Origin: an uncultured Granulosicoccus sp.
Lineage (GTDB): Bacteria; Pseudomonadota; Gammaproteobacteria; Granulosicoccales; Granulosicoccaceae
NCBI GenBank assembly: GCA_947495035.1
Contig: CANLXI010000044.1
Location: 1 to 47,532, forward strand
Length of the DNA stretch: 47,532 bases
Reading direction: 5' to 3'
The translations under genes and the position numbers were made by a program. Below are positions 26,037-34,177 of the stretch, piece by piece. The notes under the pieces were generated by a model. That model was given only the letters and a program-made list of their open reading frames with translations. It had not been told where the DNA came from and did no database searches. Positions within the stretch are counted from its first letter, which is position 1, and each line of letters opens with the position of its first letter.

Positions 26037-27572
26037 ATGGGTGACATATTTGCAAATCTGGGTTTGGGGTTGTCTGTAGCGGTATCGCCAGGCAATCTTG
26101 TATTTCTCATCATTGGTGTGTCCGTGGGCATGGTGGTCGGTCTGTTCCCCGGATTCGGACCAGCTGCCGGTATCGCCATACTCATACCGATGACGTTCGG
26201 GCTGGATCCAACTACCGCGATCATCATGTTGTCCGGTATTTATTATGGCGCCATGTATGGAGGAACCATTACCTCGATACTGATCAACACGCCAGGAGAG
26301 TCGGCCACGGTTGCATCGACACTCGATGGCTATCCCCTGGCCAGAAACGGACGTGCGGGTCCGGCGCTGGTGATGCAGGCCGTTGCATCGTTTTTTGGTG
26401 GAACCGTGGGGGTTATCCTGATTTGTGCCTTCACGCCGGCATTGGCAGGTTTTGCAGCCTCCTTCGGGCCATCGGAATATTTTCTCATCGTGGTTCTCGG
26501 CCTGCTTCTGCTGACAACGATGATGGGGGATAACCTGCTCAAGGGGGTCATCTCGGCGTTGTTCGGTTTTGCGATCGCGATGGTGGGTGTGGATGCCGTC
26601 AGTGGTGCGCAGAGATTCACGTTCGGTTCACCGGAGCTGATCGGTGGCATCTATTTCGTCCCGGTTGCCATCGGGCTGTTTGGTATCGGTGAACTTCTGC
26701 ATTGCATACATATCGGGCAGCATCGACAAGAGGTACAGAAACTGAGTTTCTCCTTCATGTCGAAGGATTTCTGGCCGTCGATCAAGGATTACACCGAGTC
26801 GAAGTTCACTTTCATCAGGGGTTCTCTCATCGGTTTCATCGCCGGAGTTCTGCCGGGTTCCGGGGCGACAATCGGATCGATACTCGCGTATTCCATCGAG
26901 AAGAAGGTAGCAAAGGATCCGGAGAAGTTCGGTCAGGGAGAAATGCGTGGACTGGTCGCCCCGGAAACAGCCAATAATGCCGCATCAGCCGGTGCCATGG
27001 TGCCGCTCATATCGCTGGGTATTCCGGGTTCCGGAGCAACTGCAGTACTGCTGGGCGCATTGCTGATGTGGGGCTTGCAGCCCGGCCCCATGCTGATCGT
27101 CAACAAGCCTGATTTTGTCTGGGGACTGATAGCCAGCATGTATCTTGGCAATGTCATGCTGGTGATCATCAGCATTGTGGCCATACCGTTGTTCGTCAAG
27201 TTTCTCGATGTTCCCTATCGGCTGGTCGTTCCTGTGATAGTCATCCTGTGTGTCATCGGCACCTTCGCGTTGCATTCGAGCATGATCGAAACCTGGCTGC
27301 TGGTTGTCACTGGTGTCGTCGGCTTCGGCATGAAGAAGTTCGGATACTCGCCAGCGGCTACCGTTCTTGCACTGGTTCTGGGGGCGATGGCGGAAAACAC
27401 GTTCCTGCAATCGCTGATCATCGGGGACGGCAGTCTGTCCATTTTCATCAGTCGACCCATTTCTCTGTTCCTGAGTTGCACCATTGCCGGGATCATCATC
27501 ATGGCTGTGTTGCTCAGGGCAAGACGAGGCAGGATCAGAAGACAAGCTGTGGCTGCCGGGTTGATAGACTGA
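26037..27572 (+). CDS. Tripartite tricarboxylate transporter large permease (TctA family)
   Basis: A 511-residue inner-membrane protein with about twelve membrane segments, the TctA transport subunit. Hallmarks are VGLFPGFGPAAGIAILIPMT near residues 36-55, YGAMYGGTITSILINTPGE near 81-99, and the second copy VLPGSGATIGSILAY (about 276-290), followed by ANNAASAGAMVPLISLGIPG. The two Pro-Gly repeats mark the inverted halves of the carrier. Full length for the family. It is last in the tctCBA-type operon; an 8-bp tandem array begins 20 bp after its stop codon. Confidence 0.95.
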   Translation: MGDIFANLGLGLSVAVSPGNLVFLIIGVSVGMVVGLFPGFGPAAGIAILIPMTFGLDPTTAIIMLSGIYYGAMYGGTITSILINTPGESATVASTLDGYPLARNGRAGPALVMQAVASFFGGTVGVILICAFTPALAGFAASFGPSEYFLIVVLGLLLLTTMMGDNLLKGVISALFGFAIAMVGVDAVSGAQRFTFGSPELIGGIYFVPVAIGLFGIGELLHCIHIGQHRQEVQKLSFSFMSKDFWPSIKDYTESKFTFIRGSLIGFIAGVLPGSGATIGSILAYSIEKKVAKDPEKFGQGEMRGLVAPETANNAASAGAMVPLISLGIPGSGATAVLLGALLMWGLQPGPMLIVNKPDFVWGLIASMYLGNVMLVIISIVAIPLFVKFLDVPYRLVVPVIVILCVIGTFALHSSMIETWLLVVTGVVGFGMKKFGYSPAATVLALVLGAMAENTFLQSLIIGDGSLSIFISRPISLFLSCTIAGIIIMAVLLRARRGRIRRQAVAAGLID

Positions 27573-27592
27573 GGAGTTGATGGTATGACGGG

Positions 27593-27760
27593 CTTGCGGG
27601 CTTGCGGGCTTGCGGGCTGGCGGGCTGGCGGGCTGGCGGGCTGGCGGGCTTGCGGGTTTGCGGGTTTGCGGGTTTGCGGGTTTGCGGGCTTGCGGGCTTG
27701 CGGGCTTGCGGGCTTGCGGGCTTGCGGGCTTGCGGGCTTGCGGGCTTGCGGGCTTGCGGG
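27593..27760. repeat. 8-bp tandem array (CTTGCGGG and variants), 21 units
   Basis: Twenty-one contiguous 8-bp units. In order they are three CTTGCGGG, four CTGGCGGG, one CTTGCGGG, four TTTGCGGG and nine CTTGCGGG. Variants sit in blocks, as expected if the array grew by duplicating neighbouring units. Because 8 is not a multiple of 3 and the unit lacks stop codons, all frames stay open on both strands and give spurious repetitive proteins. It lies between the tctA-type gene and the convergent sulfotransferase gene. Confidence 0.95.
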
Positions 27761-27919
27761 CGCGATGAGTGGTCGGGGCACCTGTCATTCAGTTGTTGCC
27801 GCTGGTGGCAGGGGAGCCGGCGCTGATTCACGGTGCAGCCGCATCCACGAGGCTGTGCCTGGCATCAGTCGGGCGTCGCAAGATCTGCCGCTTCTTTTCG
27901 TGCCCGGATCGAGGGAAGG

Positions 27920-28681
27920 TCAGTTAGTCGTTGGCGGTTCCGAGGGGCCCGGCATGCGGCGGGAAGTTTCTCGACGCAAGAAGTTGCCGATCTGATCGTC
28001 TGGATCTTGAGCGTTTGATAGCGTGTCGGTGTAATCGAAGATGTCGAAATCCGCCTCGTACAGCTCATGTATCCTGACGGCACATTCCTGGCTCATGGGA
28101 GTGTCGTCAATGCGTGTTGTACCGGTATTGCGGTGTGGCAAGTCAGCTAGATTCCAGCCCTGTTCCTGCGCCAGAGCACTGAATTCCTTGTTCAGGTTTT
28201 CAAAGCGAAGTATGCGATCGGTCATGATGTGCCCAAGCTCGTCACAGACGAACCATGCCTGAGGCATGAACAGGTTATGCAGTACGAGGGAGCTACGCGA
28301 CAGGTAATCCATGATGAAGGTCTCGAATGTCGGGGCGCGACGTCGGATGTCTTCGCATAACGCGCTGTCGTTGGCACCGCAGCCGCCTCGCATCAGGTAG
28401 TGATAGACCGACCTCAGCCTGTCATGTGGATGTCTGACGACAGCAAACTTGTAATATTTCTGGAAGCGGTATTTGTTGGCGTGCCTGTAGATGCGCCAGT
28501 TGAGATGCATTCTGTCGTTCAGTCCGGCGCCCAGTGCGTCGAGAATGCTGGTGCCGCCGGTTTTCGGTATATGAATGAATACAATGCGATGCCTGTTTGC
28601 ATAGCGGCGGTAAGGGTAGCGATTCGAGAAGCTCCGAAAATCCTTCAGTCTCGCTCTCCACAAGGTGGTTGCAGTGCGCAT
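27920..28681 (-). CDS. Sulfotransferase-family protein
   Basis: A 253-residue protein with the two PAPS-binding motifs of carbohydrate-type sulfotransferases. The 5'-phosphosulfate loop FIHIPKTGGTSI is at residues 35-46, and the 3'-phosphate region VVRHPHDRLRSVYHYL is at 81-96. It would transfer sulfate from PAPS to a sugar or other hydroxyl, for instance on an exported polysaccharide. No signal peptide or membrane segment is evident. The start at 28681 is a choice; an open frame extends 37 codons upstream and no strong SD decides. It is alone on the minus strand, with tandem arrays on both sides, no polysaccharide genes nearby and a low-complexity C-terminus. It may be a recent arrival. Confidence 0.85.
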   Translation of the reverse strand: MRTATTLWRARLKDFRSFSNRYPYRRYANRHRIVFIHIPKTGGTSILDALGAGLNDRMHLNWRIYRHANKYRFQKYYKFAVVRHPHDRLRSVYHYLMRGGCGANDSALCEDIRRRAPTFETFIMDYLSRSSLVLHNLFMPQAWFVCDELGHIMTDRILRFENLNKEFSALAQEQGWNLADLPHRNTGTTRIDDTPMSQECAVRIHELYEADFDIFDYTDTLSNAQDPDDQIGNFLRRETSRRMPGPSEPPTTN

Positions 28682-29124
28682 GGGATACGTCTCTGTCGTC
28701 AGGGTGTGGACTTCACGAATCGAGACTCCAGCTGGTCTCGTGTCAATGGCAGGGCCTACAGTACAAGAGCTTGTGGCTTGTCGGGTTGCCACCGGCAGCT
28801 TTCCTCATAATCTGCACAATTGCCGAAGTGGCCCGGGGGGACGCTGTTTGGCTTGTTTGGCTTGTTTGGCTTGCTTCTCTCGCTGTGCTTGCGGGTCAAG
28901 ACTGAGGCGTCTACCAGGCCAGGTTGTTTGCACGGCCGAGAACGCTGACGCCGGCTGAGGTGTCTACGAGATCAGGACTATTGCACCATCGAGGAAGGAC
29001 TAGGCGGATTTGCCAGTTGCCGCCATTATTGTCTGTGCAAGGGGAGGCGGAATGCCACGCTTGTTGCCGCCCCCCTGAAACAATGGCAACCGGGAGTCCA
29101 GTACCAGCATATCCATGAACGCCG
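28682..29124. repeat. Gene-free gap with short 9-bp array (GCTTGTTTG)
   Basis: About 440 bp between the sulfotransferase and the second TRAP operon. At 28843-28877 it contains two perfect and two imperfect copies of GCTTGTTTG. The flanking variants are GCTGTTTG (one base short) and GCTTGCTTC. Nothing else was recognised in the gap. Confidence 0.8.
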
Positions 29125-31035
29125 TCATTGCGCGAGCAGGCGTTCGGGAAGCCAGGTTGCCAGAGAAGGGAAGGCGACCATGATGGCGACCATCAGCACC
29201 ATGATGGCAAACATGGGCAGTGCGGTCTTGGCTATATAGGTGATGTCGTGCCTGGTCATGGACTGCAGCACAAACAGATTGAAGCCGATGGGTGGCGTGA
29301 TCTGCGCCATTTCGACCACGACGACGATGAAGATGCCGAACCAGATCAGGTCGATACCGGCTGCACGAATCATCGGCTCGATGATTGCCATGGTCAGCAC
29401 GACCGCTGATATTCCGTCAAGAAACATCCCGATGATGATGTAGAACACGGTCAGGGCCGCTATCAGCGCAATGGGAGACAGGTCGAATTCGGCAATCCAT
29501 GCGGCGAGTGCTCTTGGTAGCCCGGTAAAGCCCATCGACAGAGACAGGAATGCGGCTCCCATCAGTATCAGTGCAATCATGGCACTGGTGCGTGTGGCGC
29601 CAAGCAGGCTTGCCAGAAAGGTACTCCGGTTCAGTGAGCCCTGCATCGCTGCCAGCACCAGGGCGCCGACCACGCCAAAGGCAGCAGCCTCAGTGGGGGT
29701 CGCATAGCCTCCGTACATGGAGCCGATGACGACCACAACCAGAGCGATGACCGGAATCAGCAGTGTGGAATTCTTGAGGGCGTCTACAAAGCCCACTCTG
29801 GCTTCAGGCGCTGGCCTTTGTGAGGGACGCAGGTAGTACCAGGCCACAATGTAGAGCATGAACATGGCCGCCAGTACGAGGCCGGGAAGAACGCCAGCCA
29901 TGAACAGCTTGGTGATGCTCTCCTTCACGGTAACACCGTAGACGATCAGAGTCAGTGACGGTGGAATCATCAGGCCCAGAGTAGCGGCCCCCGCCAGCGT
30001 GCCAATGGTCATGAACTCCGGATAGCCGCGTTTCTGCAGCTCTGGAATCGACATTTTTCCGACTGTCGTCAATGTGGCTGCCGAAGAGCCGGAAACCGCT
30101 GCGAATACCGTGCAGCCCACCACATTCGTGTGCAGGAGGCCGCCGGGTATGCGTGCCATCCATGGCGCGAGTCCCTTGAACATGTCCTCGGACAGGCGTG
30201 TCCGGTAGAGAATTTCACCCATCCAGATGAACAGGGGCAGGGCAGTCAGGGTCCAGCTACTGGAGCTGGTCCAGACCGTGATGATCATGGCATTGCCCGG
30301 ATCACGGGAGGTGAATCCGATCATGCCGATATAGGCAACCCCCATCAGTGCCAATCCGACCCAGATGCCGGATCCGAGTAGAAAGAACATCACGAACAGG
30401 AAGATACCGATCTTCAGCGCTACCGCATCGCGATCAAAGCCGGTCATGGTCCGCAGGGACAGGTAAACCGCGATCAGCACAGCGGCAAGCATGATGGCTC
30501 TGCTGATTCTGGAATGCAGCAGGGCATCTGACCAGTCCTTGCCGTGTTCAGCGGCATCCACACCCTGGAAATCGCTCAGCAGAATTCGGGCAAGATTGTC
30601 GACAACGGCAATGGCGAAGATGACAGCGCCGATGGCCATGAATGTCTGTGGCATCCACAGCGGTGTTGCATCCTGGCCTTGAGAGATGTCATTGATGCGG
30701 GCCGATAGCATGGTGGCTTTCACGGCGTACCAGGCCAGAAACAATGCTGCCAGGCTGGCCAGTGTGTAGCACCAGACTTCCATCGCGCGCTGATATCGTC
30801 CGGCCTTGTTGACAAACAATGCAACCCGGATGTGGGCATTGTGATTGAACGTATACGCCATGGCCAGAAAGGATGTGGCTGCCATGGCATAGCCGGCATA
30901 CTGGGCCCCGCCGGGGAACAGCAGCCCACTCCAGCGGGCAACCATCTGTGTGATGACCAGAATGAGAATTGCAACCAGGGCAACAGCTGCAGCCATTCCG
31001 GATGCATGGTAAAGACCGTCCAACAGGCGGCGCAT
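29125..31035 (-). CDS. dctQM: TRAP transporter fused permease (DctQ-DctM fusion)
   Basis: A 636-residue inner-membrane protein combining both TRAP permease subunits. Residues 1-185 are DctQ-like (four hydrophobic segments, NHNAHIRVALF near 63-73). Residues about 190-636 are DctM-like, with AAVSGSSAATLTTVGKMSIP, LGLMIPPSLTLIVYG and TPTEAAAFGVVGAL. Natural fusions of this kind are well known. SD GGGAG lies six bases upstream. The binding-protein gene precedes it, with a hairpin between them. No enzyme genes accompany this operon, so the substrate class (organic acid) is all that can be said. Confidence 0.94.
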   Translation of the reverse strand: MRRLLDGLYHASGMAAAVALVAILILVITQMVARWSGLLFPGGAQYAGYAMAATSFLAMAYTFNHNAHIRVALFVNKAGRYQRAMEVWCYTLASLAALFLAWYAVKATMLSARINDISQGQDATPLWMPQTFMAIGAVIFAIAVVDNLARILLSDFQGVDAAEHGKDWSDALLHSRISRAIMLAAVLIAVYLSLRTMTGFDRDAVALKIGIFLFVMFFLLGSGIWVGLALMGVAYIGMIGFTSRDPGNAMIITVWTSSSSWTLTALPLFIWMGEILYRTRLSEDMFKGLAPWMARIPGGLLHTNVVGCTVFAAVSGSSAATLTTVGKMSIPELQKRGYPEFMTIGTLAGAATLGLMIPPSLTLIVYGVTVKESITKLFMAGVLPGLVLAAMFMLYIVAWYYLRPSQRPAPEARVGFVDALKNSTLLIPVIALVVVVIGSMYGGYATPTEAAAFGVVGALVLAAMQGSLNRSTFLASLLGATRTSAMIALILMGAAFLSLSMGFTGLPRALAAWIAEFDLSPIALIAALTVFYIIIGMFLDGISAVVLTMAIIEPMIRAAGIDLIWFGIFIVVVVEMAQITPPIGFNLFVLQSMTRHDITYIAKTALPMFAIMVLMVAIMVAFPSLATWLPERLLAQ

Positions 31036-31069
31036 GGGCGACTCCCAGGGGTTGTCAAGTATCGGTAAA

Positions 31070-31098
31070 GGGCGCCAACCTGCGGGAGGTCGGCGCCC
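31070..31098 (-). promoter_or_regulatory. Intergenic stem-loop between dctP and dctQM
   Basis: GGGCGCC pairs with GGCGCCC and, past one mismatch, ACCT pairs with AGGT around the 5-nt loop GCGGG. This is a very stable hairpin in the 72-bp gap after the dctP stop. No clear T-run follows on the minus strand. It is placed to keep dctP mRNA in excess over the permease. Confidence 0.7.
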
Positions 31099-31107
31099 GC
31101 AGGCAGA

Positions 31108-32079
31108 TTACTGCTGGTAGGCATCCACGATGGCGGAACCGGCGTCGCCAGCTTCTTCCAGCCATTCCGCCGTCATTGTCTCGCCGATGGCTGCCAGATC
31201 GGCAGATAGCGCTTCACCCGGTTCGGAGACCACAAGACCATTGTCGGCCAGTGTCTTGACGAACTCGCCTGACAGTTCGGCCGCCTTTGCAGATCCGCGG
31301 GCTTCCGCTTCAGCGGCATTGCTCATGAGGCACTCCTGAGATTCAGCGGGCAATGAATCATAGGCATCGCTGTTGACGAACACGGTATTGCGCGGCAACC
31401 AGGCCTTGGCGTCGTAGAAGTTGGTGAGATCTTCCCAGACCTTTTCGTCGACACCTGTGGAGCCGGATGAGATAAAGGCCTCGACCACGCCGGTGGCCAG
31501 TGCCTGCTTGAGCTCTGCAGCTTCAATCTGCGTGGGTACCATGCCGCCCAGTTCAGCAACCCGAGCCGTGGCGGCGTTGTATGCGCGGAACTTCAGCCCC
31601 TCAGCATCAGCCAGGCTGTTGACCTCCTTGGCGAAATACAGACCCTGAGGCGGCCATGGCACGGAGTACAGCAGCGTCATGTTCTGATCATTCAACAGGG
31701 CATTGAGCGTGGGGCGAGCAGCGTCCCGCAACGCATCCGATGCTTCGAAGGACGTAGCGAGAAAGGGGACAGAGTCATAGCCGAAAACCGCGTTTTCATT
31801 GGCATGGGCCGACAGGAGACGCTCACCGATCTGGGCTTCCCCGACCTGCACAGCGCGTTTTATTTCATCTCCCTTGAAGAGAGAGCCGCCAGCATGAATG
31901 GTGATATCCAGTTCGCCGTTCGTGCATTCGCGAACGGCATCCACGAAGATCTGCGCGTTTTCCGTGTGGTAGTTGTTGGCAGGGTAGGCCACCGGCATAT
32001 CCCAGTTCTCGGCTGCTGCCACGCCACTGAGGGCAAGCGTTGCAACGCTGGTGGCTAGCACGGTCTTCATCGTGATCAT
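31108..32079 (-). CDS. dctP: TRAP transporter substrate-binding protein DctP
   Basis: A 323-residue periplasmic binding protein. Residues 1-23 are a signal peptide ending GVAAA-EN. The mature protein has the DctP fold markers, including EGLKFRAYNAATARVAELGG (about 155-175, with the ligand-binding Arg) and LKQALATGVVEAFISSG. A strong SD, AGGAG nine bases upstream, fixes the start. It heads the second TRAP operon and is followed by the fused permease. It differs clearly from the DctP at 15276, so the two systems probably take up different acids. Confidence 0.93.
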   Translation of the reverse strand: MITMKTVLATSVATLALSGVAAAENWDMPVAYPANNYHTENAQIFVDAVRECTNGELDITIHAGGSLFKGDEIKRAVQVGEAQIGERLLSAHANENAVFGYDSVPFLATSFEASDALRDAARPTLNALLNDQNMTLLYSVPWPPQGLYFAKEVNSLADAEGLKFRAYNAATARVAELGGMVPTQIEAAELKQALATGVVEAFISSGSTGVDEKVWEDLTNFYDAKAWLPRNTVFVNSDAYDSLPAESQECLMSNAAEAEARGSAKAAELSGEFVKTLADNGLVVSEPGEALSADLAAIGETMTAEWLEEAGDAGSAIVDAYQQ

Positions 32080-32894
32080 TGTCAGTCTCTCCTGGTTGGT
32101 AAGGAGCCGAGGTAGCCCGGCTCGTACGACATGGGAAAAGGCGTCGAGAAGGTATTGCCTACCTGATGATAAATTAACCCAGAAAACAATGTTGTGCTTC
32201 TGTGATTCGATCCATGACCGTGTCAGGAGGTGAATTCAGGCAAGCGACAGGTTGTCGACTGCTGCGTGTCGTTGATGGTGCAGCTGCTCCGCTATGAGGC
32301 AAATGCAGGCCGAGAGATCAGGCTGCATGGAACGCCACTGCCGGTTCGTTGAAACGGTCTGGCAGGCAGCCGTCGACCAGTGCCATTTGACTGGGTGGCG
32401 TCAATCATTCACAACAGTGTGCAATGAAAGTACAGGAGAGGACCGGTTATTGCCGCCGTGTCGTTGGCACGCGCGGGCCACCGCCAGCGCGGATTGACGA
32501 ATATTCCTGCAAGACTTGATGCCCGCCCCTGGAACCATCAAGGCGTTGCTGTCGGTCATGCCAACACGGCTCGAGTGTCGGTATGGTCAATGACAGGTTC
32601 TGTTGCACACCGTTGACGTGGCGACAGATCAAGGTGGGCTTGTTCCAGGTGTCCGTTGGTAGTAAATAGAGCATCAGGCCGCACCGAAGGGTATGGTAAA
32701 CACGTACTGCATGCTCTGACTTGTATTGATACCTGCAAACACTGCTGAAGTGATATTGGGCTGCAAGTCAGTCTGTGCCAGAGTGGTTTTTCAGTTTTAT
32801 TGGTTTGTCGGGGAGTTCGTGGAATATTGGATGAATGCTGGTAACTATAGTTCTGGCTTGTATTGAGAGAATGAGTGTCAGCGTGACCACGAAA

Positions 32895-33013
32895 ACCGAT
32901 AGCTGATGGCTGATGGCCGATTTCTGATTTCTGATTTCTGATTTCTGATTTCTGATTTCTGATGGCCGATGGCCGATGGCTGAGTATCGAGTATCGAGTA
33001 TTGAGTATTGAGT
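32895..33013. repeat. Degenerate 7-bp tandem array, 17 units
   Basis: Seventeen contiguous heptamers whose sequence drifts in steps. The order is ACCGATA, two GCTGATG, GCCGATT, five TCTGATT, TCTGATG, two GCCGATG, GCTGAGT, two ATCGAGT, two ATTGAGT. Positions 4-5 of every unit are GA; the other positions change in blocks. This is neither random nor a simple clonal repeat, and it resembles the heptamer-type short tandem repeats known in some other bacteria. Confidence 0.9.
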
Positions 33014-33440
33014 ACCGAAAAGCGCTGACAACGGATGATCGAGACCCGTGTAGGTTCGGTAAACTGTTCTGAACCAGACGGTCTGATCGCCCTGTGAATA
33101 TCGTGTCTTTGCGGGTGTGCCCGTTCGATGCTTATGTATTCACCGATATATCGTGTTTCCGGTTCGCGTCCACATGTCTCATTGAGATTGAAGAGTCACC
33201 AAGCCCTGGTGAAAAGTCTTGTGGGCCATGTCCGAGGGCTGCATACCCACCTGTCTCATCCATCACTGGTTCGGGGCAGTGTTGTCAGGCGAGACAACGA
33301 TACCTTGCGCGCGGTAAATCGCCTGTCCTTGATGGCAGTGAAGGTTTGCGGAGCCACGGGTATCGCCTTGAATCTGCAGCCGTTCAACTGACATTACGCG
33401 GCGCAGTGTATGACTGGACGGTCTGTCGTTTTCATCCTCG

Positions 33441-33544
33441 TTGACGTTGAAGATCGTGCTCAAGTTCGGAGCTGTCAGGGTTGGCTTTGACGGCGAAGGT
33501 CGTGATCAAGTTCAGACCCGTCAAGGCTGGCATTGACAGTGAAG
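33441..33544. repeat. 46-bp direct repeat, about 2.3 copies
   Basis: Two adjacent 46-bp copies (33441-33486 and 33487-33532) agree at 36 of 46 positions. A third partial copy of 12 bases follows (33533-33544). All begin TTGAC. No function assigned. Confidence 0.8.
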
Positions 33545-33857
33545 CGACACCGGGCCCGAGTGAAGGTTCGGATCGCCTCACCAGGTCAGGCAAAGAGGAT
33601 ACCGGCATGGCCGGATTCGTCCTTGGCGGTGCTCCGGTGGCGCTGTACCAATGGATTGCTCTTCGCGTTCGTTCTCCGAAACCGGGTATGGATGGGCGCA
33701 TCGAAGATGAATCGCAGGTGTCAACGCGTTGGGTAATTGGTACCAGCGGGGCGGGTTGCCTGCGAAGACAAGAGCCTCTAAGGCGTTGTTTTCAATCGAC
33801 TATACTGGCCGCTGAACAATAGCTCATAGGGCGTGTCAGGTGTGCCCGATCTAAAAC

Positions 33858-33886
33858 TGGTGACGGCCGGGCTCAGGCACTATAAG
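33858..33886 (+). promoter_or_regulatory. Possible sigma-70-type promoter for pqqA
   Basis: TATAAG (33881-33886) resembles a -10 box, with a weak -35 (TGGTGA, 33858-33863) at 17-bp spacing, about 110 bp before the pqqA start. The -35 match is poor, so this is tentative. Confidence 0.3.
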
Positions 33887-33994
33887 ATAAAAGTTCGCGC
33901 AGTCATTCGCGATCGGCGGGTAAATTTCGTTGATCGGATCATTCGAAGCTGGCGATACATCATCCGACGATCCTAAAGAGGAGATAAAGTCACC

Positions 33995-34069
33995 ATGAAA
34001 TGGGAAACACCTAAAGCGATAGACGTTCGATTCGGCTTTGAAATCACCATGTACTTCGCGAATCGCTGA
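33995..34069 (+). CDS. pqqA: PQQ precursor peptide PqqA
   Basis: A 24-residue peptide that is the ribosomal precursor of the redox cofactor pyrroloquinoline quinone. The conserved Glu16 and Tyr20, which are cross-linked by PqqE and become PQQ, are in place (FEITMYFANR at the C-terminus). Length and C-terminal sequence match the family. GAGGAG lies 11 bases upstream. It is followed after 66 bp by a strong hairpin with a T-run, then pqqB. Much more PqqA mRNA than enzyme mRNA is therefore expected, as known in other organisms. Confidence 0.97.
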   Translation: MKWETPKAIDVRFGFEITMYFANR

Positions 34070-34135
34070 AGCCTGTCGCGGTTTGTCGGTAGTCCGGCTA
34101 ACACCGGCATCCTGCCGGCAAATTGACCAAACGTG

Positions 34136-34161
34136 AAGCCGGGGATTCTCCCGGCTTTTTT
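34136..34161 (+). terminator. Terminator/attenuator between pqqA and pqqB
   Basis: AAGCCGGG pairs with CCCGGCTT around a 6-nt loop and is followed by TTTT, making a classical intrinsic terminator. It lies within the pqq operon, 17 bp before the pqqB start. It should stop most transcripts after pqqA and let a fraction continue into pqqBCDE. Further GCCGG words just upstream could form an alternative fold. Confidence 0.85.
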
Positions 34162-34177
34162 ACAGGTAGAAAATACA

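Larger units (their letters stand above)
32080..33994. other. 1.9-kb gene-free region upstream of pqqA
   Basis: Unusually long for a bacterium. The open frames present (for example 33481-33822 on plus) show no domain, signal peptide or convincing start. The region contains a 7-bp periodic array, a 46-bp direct repeat and, at the right end, the pqqA leader. A small RNA or a decayed gene is possible but was not recognised. Confidence 0.6.

Noticed and set aside
27593..27760. Possible CRISPR array
   Set aside because: Units are 8 bp and directly adjacent with no spacers; no cas gene in the window. The same holds for the other arrays.
27585..27995. Long repetitive open frames across the 8-bp array on both strands
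   Set aside because: They arise because the 8-bp unit has no stop in any frame; there is no start signal, domain or conserved sequence outside the repeat.
33481..33822. 113-codon plus-strand frame before pqqA
   Set aside because: It covers part of the 46-bp direct repeat, lacks an SD and shows no domain; treated as non-coding.
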